This document shows, in pieces, positions 15,001-21,000 of a DNA stretch of 63,391 bases (position 1 is the first letter of the stretch; every line of letters begins with the position of its first letter). The stretch is from assembly GCF_001612685.1 (NCBI RefSeq), contig NZ_BDAY01000074.1:1-63391 (forward strand), in the 5' to 3' direction. The notes under the pieces are model-generated. The model worked only from the letters and a program-made list of their open reading frames with translations. It did no database searches and had not been told where the DNA came from. The translations under genes were made by a program, and so were the position numbers. This stretch comes from Nocardia altamirensis NBRC 108246 (GTDB lineage Bacteria > Actinomycetota > Actinomycetes > Mycobacteriales > Mycobacteriaceae).

Positions 15001-18000
15001 GTGGTGGGTCACCGCGACGCCCTTGGGCCTGCCCGTCGAGCCGGAGGTGTAGATGACGTACGCCGTGTTCTCCGGCCGCAGCAGCGACAACCGATCCGCG
15101 TCGGTCACCGGAGCATCGGAGAAGTCGGACACGTCCACGGTGTCGATCGCCACCCGGCGCACCGTCTCCGGCAACGCCAGCGCATCACCGGACGTGGTCA
15201 GCACGCACACCGGCGCCGCGGACTCCAGGATGTAGGCGGTGCGCTCGGCCGGATGATCCGGATCGAGCGGCACATACGCGCCACCGGCCTTCAGCACCGC
15301 GTGCATGCCGATCACCAACTCCAGCGACCGCCGCATACCCAGCGCGACAAGCGATTCCGGACCGACACCGTCCGCGATCAAGAACCGCGCCAGCTGGTTG
15401 ACTCGCGCACCGAACTCCGCATACGTGAGTTCCGCGCCCTCGAAATCGAGCGCGACATTGTTCGGCGACAACGGAATCTGCGCATCAAGCAGCGCGGGCA
15501 GGGTCGCGGGCGCGAGCTTGTACCCGGTGGCATTCCACCGGCGCAGCACCAGCGTCCGCTCGTCGTCCTCGAGCAGATCAATATCGCCGATCGCGATATC
15601 GGCATCGGCGGCCACGGCCGCCAGCACTCGATCGAAGCGTCGTGCGAAACCAGCAATCGTGGACCGGTCGAACAGATCCTCCGAATAGGAGAACGCCGCC
15701 GACATTCCCGCGGGCGCACCCGCAGCATCCGACACTTCCTGCATCGTCAATTGCAGATCGAACTTCGCCAGACCTGGCTCGTAATCCAGACCCCGGACCG
15801 TCAACCCGGGCAGTTCGAAGGTGCTGTCCGGCAAATTCTGGAACGCCAACATCACCTGGAACAACGGGTGCCGGGCCTGCGAGCGCGCCGGGTTGAGCAC
15901 CTCGACCAAACGCTCGAACGGCACATCGGCGTGCGCGAACGCATGCAAGTCGGTATCCCGAACTCCGGCAAGCAGTTCGGCGATGGTGCGCGCACCACTG
16001 ACGTTCGTGCGCAGCACCAAAGTGTTGACGAACATGCCGACCAGATCGTCGAGCGCCGCCTCACCACGCCCGGCGGCAGGCGTGCCGATCGCGATGTCGT
16101 CGGCGCCGGACAACCGCGCGAGCAATATCGCCAGCGCGCTGTGCATGACCATGAACAACGACGCATTGTGCTTGCGACCGATCTCGACCAGGCCGCGCTG
16201 GGTCTCGGCCGAGATCACGAACGGATAGCTACCACCGCGGTAGCTGGCCACCGCGGGACGCCGCCGGTCCGACGGCAACGCCAGCTCGTCGGGCAGCTCG
16301 GCCAATTGTCCGGTCCAGTACCGGATCTGGCTCGAGATCAACGACTCCGGATCGTCCTCCGAACCCAGCACCTCACGCTGCCACAACGCGTAATCCGCGT
16401 ACTGCACCGGCAGTTCGGTCCACGCCGGGTATTCCCAGTGTGCGCGCGCGGCGTACGCGACCATGATGTCGCGGGCCAGTGGCGTCATGGACCAGCCGTC
16501 GGCACTGATGTGGTGCACCACCATGCCGAGCACGTATTCGGATTCGTTGATCTCGAACAGTCGCGCGTGCAAGGGCACCTCGACGGTGACGTCGAAGGCC
16601 AGGGACGCCAGCTCGATCAAATGCTCGAGCAAGGTGGTTTCGGTGACCGGGACGGGTGTCAGGTCCGGAACGATCTGTGCCGCATCCAGAATCACCTGCA
16701 CCGGTCCGCTTGTGGTGTCCGGGAATACCGTGCGCAGCGATTCGTGGCGGTCGATCACATCGATGACAGCAATCTGCAACGCCGCCACATCCAGCTCACC
16801 CGAGAGCCGGATAGCGACCGGGATGTTGTTGACCGCGGACTCGGCGTCGGCACTACCGGCGGAGAACCGGTTGAGGAACCACATCCGCTGCTGCGCCAAC
16901 GACAACGGCACCCGCTCCGGCCGCGCACGCGCCACCAATTCCGGCCGCGCCCCATCCCCCGCATGCGACTCGATCCGCGTCGCCAACGCCACCACCGTCG
17001 ACGCATCGAACACCATCCGCACCGGCACCCGCGTATCCAACGCAGTACCCAACCGCGACGCCACCTGGGTAGCAATCAGCGAGTTGCCACCGAGAGTGAA
17101 GAAATCATCATCCGCGCCAACACGTTCGACGCCGAGAACCTCGCCGAAGACCTGCGCGACGATCTCTTCGATCGGCGTCGAGGGCGCACGGAACTGCCGC
17201 ACCTCGAACACCGGCGCAGGCAACGCCCGACGATCCAACTTCCCCGTCGCCGTCAACGGCACCTGATCAATCACCACCACCGACGACGGCACCATATAAC
17301 TCGGCAAACGCCGAGCCAACGCTGCGGTCAATTCGGCAACGTCAACGGACCACCCCGGCACCCCCACCACATACGACACCAAGACCGTCCCACCGGCAGG
17401 CCCCGTATGTCCCACTGTGACAGCGAAATCCACACTCTCATCCGCAGTCAGCGCCGCATCGATCTCGCCGAGTTCGATGCGGAAACCGCGCACCTTCACC
17501 TGGAAATCGGAACGACCGACATACTCGACCGCACCATCAGCAGCCCAGCGCACCACGTCGCCGGTGCGATACATCCGCTCGTCGACCGCAAACGGGTTGG
17601 CCACGAACCGCTCAGCGGTCAAACCAGCCCGCGCATGATAACCACGCGCCAGCTGAATACCCGACACATACAACTCACCAGCGACACCCACCGGCACCGG
17701 ACGCAACCGCGAATCCAACACCAGCGCTTGCATACCCCGGATCGGACCACCGATGGTCACCCGATCACCCGGCCGCAAAGCACGGCTTATGTTGCTGGCA
17801 ATAGTCGCCTCGGTCGGACCATACGCATTGAAGAATCGACGCCCACCCGCCGAGAACTTCGCAAGCAGATCAGCCGAAACCGCCTCGCCGCCAGCGATGA
17901 CCACCCGCAAGCCCGCCAACGCCGCCGGATCCATCGACGCCAACACCGACGGCGTCAACATCGCATGTGTCACCCGCTCGGCACGAATCAGATCAGCAAG

Positions 18001-21000
18001 CTCCGCACCGCCATAAACCCCCGGCGGCACCACAACCAGCGCGCCGCCCCCGCCGACCGCGAGCAGGAACTCCAATATCGACGCATCGAAACTGGGCGAG
18101 GCGAAATGCAGTGCCCGAGTAGAACTGTCGAGCCCGTACCGCTCATTCTGCTCAACCCGAAAATTCGCCAGACCAGCGTGGGTCAGTACCACACCCTTCG
18201 GCTGCCCTGTGGTGCCGGACGTGTAGATCACATACACCGGATGCTCCGCCGACAACGGCCGCACACGATCCGAATCCGTCACTACCGCATCGGAATACGA
18301 GCCCAGATCCAGCTCGTCGAGCACCAGCCAATCCACCGAATCCGGCAACTGACCGCGTACCGCCGACACCGTCACACCGACCCGCGCACCCGAATCGGAC
18401 AGCATGTACTCGATGCGATCGCTAGGCAGATCCGCGGCAATCGGCAAGAACGCCGCACCCGACTTCGACACACCCCACGTCGCCAAATACGACAACTCCG
18501 ACCGCGGCACCGTCAACGCGACAATGTCCTCAGCACCGACACCGCGTTCGATCAGCAACCGCGCCAAACGATTAGAGCGAGAATCCACCTCGCCGTAAGA
18601 CAGACTTCTCCCCTCGAACACCACCGCAGGCGCGAGCGGAGCGCCAGAAGCGACCTCCGCCAACAACTCCGGCAACGTCCGCGCAGGCGCAGCGAACAGC
18701 CCGACGCGCGTGATCAGGTCGGCGTAATCGTCGGCGTCGAGGATGCCGATATCGTCCACCGGGATAGCGGCATCGGCGGCGACCGTCTCCAAGACCCGCA
18801 GCCAGCGCCGCATGATCTGTGTCGCGGTCGTTTCGTCGAACAGATCGGTGGCGTAGGTCAGCGTGAGCGACATTCCGCCTGCGGCCGAGTCGACAGCGGG
18901 ATTCTCCGATACCGCGAACTGCAGATCGAATTGCGCGACATCGACAGGCAATTCCTCGGCGCGGACCGTCAGACCGTCCAACTCGACGGTCACCCGGTCG
19001 AAGTCCTGCACCGACAGCATCACCTGGAACAGCGGATGCCTGGACTGCGACCGGCGCGGGTTGAGCACCTCGACGAGCCGCTCGAACGGCACCTGCGCAT
19101 GCGCGAACGACGACAGGTCGGATTCCCTTGTGCTGGAAAGGAATTCAGCGAACGACTCGGTCCCGTCGACCTGCGTCCGGAGCACAAGCGTGTTGACGAA
19201 CATGCCGATCAGATCGTCCAGCGCCGCCTCGCCGCGACCCGCTACGGTGGCGCCCACCGCGATATCGGTGGTACCCGACAACCGGGCCAGCAACACCGCG
19301 AGCGCACTGTGCAGCACCATGAACACCGACGCACCCTGGGCCCGGCACACACCGAGCAGGCTGGCATGCAGGTCTGCCGGAATCTCGCCGAAGACCCGCC
19401 CGCCCTGGAAGCTCTGCACCGGCGGCCGCGGCCGGTCGGTGGGCAGCTCGAGCTGGTCGGGCAGCTCCGCCAGCGCCGAACGCCAGTACGCGATCTCACG
19501 GGCAGCGGTCGACTCGGGATCCTGCTCGGACCCGAGCAGCTCACGCTGCCACAGCGTGTAGTCCCGGTACTGCACCGGTAGCGGTGTCCAACTCGGTTCC
19601 TGCCCAACGGCCCTGACCAGGTATGCCTGCGCCATGTCCCTGGCCAGCGGCCCGAAGGAGAATCCGTCGACGGCGATATGGTGCAGCACAACCGCGACCA
19701 CAAGCTCCTGGCCACCGGTGATCTCCCAGAGCCGGACCCGGATCGGTACCTCGCGAGTCACGTCGAAGCCGTTGCGCGCGAAATCCAGCAACTGGCCGGG
19801 CAGCTCGGCTTCGTCGGTACGGCGGACCTCGATGCCGAGATCGATCTCCGACATCGGCAGCACATGCTGATAGCCGCCCCCGCCGGACTGGGGGAAGATC
19901 GTACGCAGCGATTCCTGCCGCTCGAGCACGTCGGCGAGGGCCACACCGAACGCATCGATATCGGCCTCGCCGCGCACCCGGACCGCGAAGGGGACGTTGT
20001 AGGCAGGCGTGGTCGGATCGAACTGGTTGAGGAACCACATGCGCTGTTGTGCCGGTGACAGCGGAACCTGTTCCGGCAGTTCCCGAGCCACCAGCGGCGT
20101 CGCTGCGGCCGGCGCGGCCGTCGCGAGCCGCGCGGCGATACCCGCCACGGTCGGCGCCTCGAACAGCACGCGCACGCCGAGCCGGACGCCGAACGCTGCG
20201 GACACCCGCGCCATCACCTGCGTGGCGACCAGGGAGTTGCCACCGAGCTCGAAGAAGTTGTCGTCGATACCGACCAGATCCTGGGACAGCACCTCGGCGA
20301 ACACGCCTGCGACGATCTCCTCGGAGTTGTCGCGGGGTGGCCGATAGTCGGCGGTCCTGGCCGTGAACACCGGTTGCGGCAGCGCCTGGCGATCCAGTTT
20401 TCCGGATGCGTTGAGCGGGAAGGTATCCAGCACCATGATCGAGGCAGGCACCATGTAGGCCGACAGCTGCGTACCGGCGTATCGGGTCGTCTCCACCGGA
20501 TCGACCACGGATCCCGGCGCGGGCACGACGTAGGCGACCAGTTGCTGCCCGGTGGCGGTGTCGGCGACGAGCACCACGGCTTGACCGATCGCCGGGTGGG
20601 CGAGGAGCACGGATTCGATCTCACCGAGTTCGATGCGCTGGCCGCGGAACTTGACCTGGAAGTCGGTGCGGCCCACGTATTCCAGCACGCCGACCGGCTC
20701 GGTGCCGACCGGCTGCGATCCGGCACTCGGGTGCGGTGCGGCACCGGAGGGGCGCTCGACCCAGCGAACGAGGTCACCGGTGCGATACATGCGCTGCCCC
20801 GGCCGAAATGGGTTGGCGACGAACCGATCCGAGGTCAGATCGGGGCGAGCGTAGTAGCTGCGGGCCAATTGCCGTCCGCCCAGATACAACTCGCCCTCGG
20901 CGCCGATCGCGACCGGACGCAGCCGCGAATCCAGCACGTAGACTTCGACATTCCATTCCGGCACGCCGATCGGCATACTGGCCGTGTCGATGTCGGTGTC

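Noticed and set aside
10384..19581. A 3,065-codon open frame on the plus strand
   Set aside because: It is antisense to NRPS-D, has Arg/His/Gln-rich low-complexity translation and no domain, and results from high third-position GC of the true gene.
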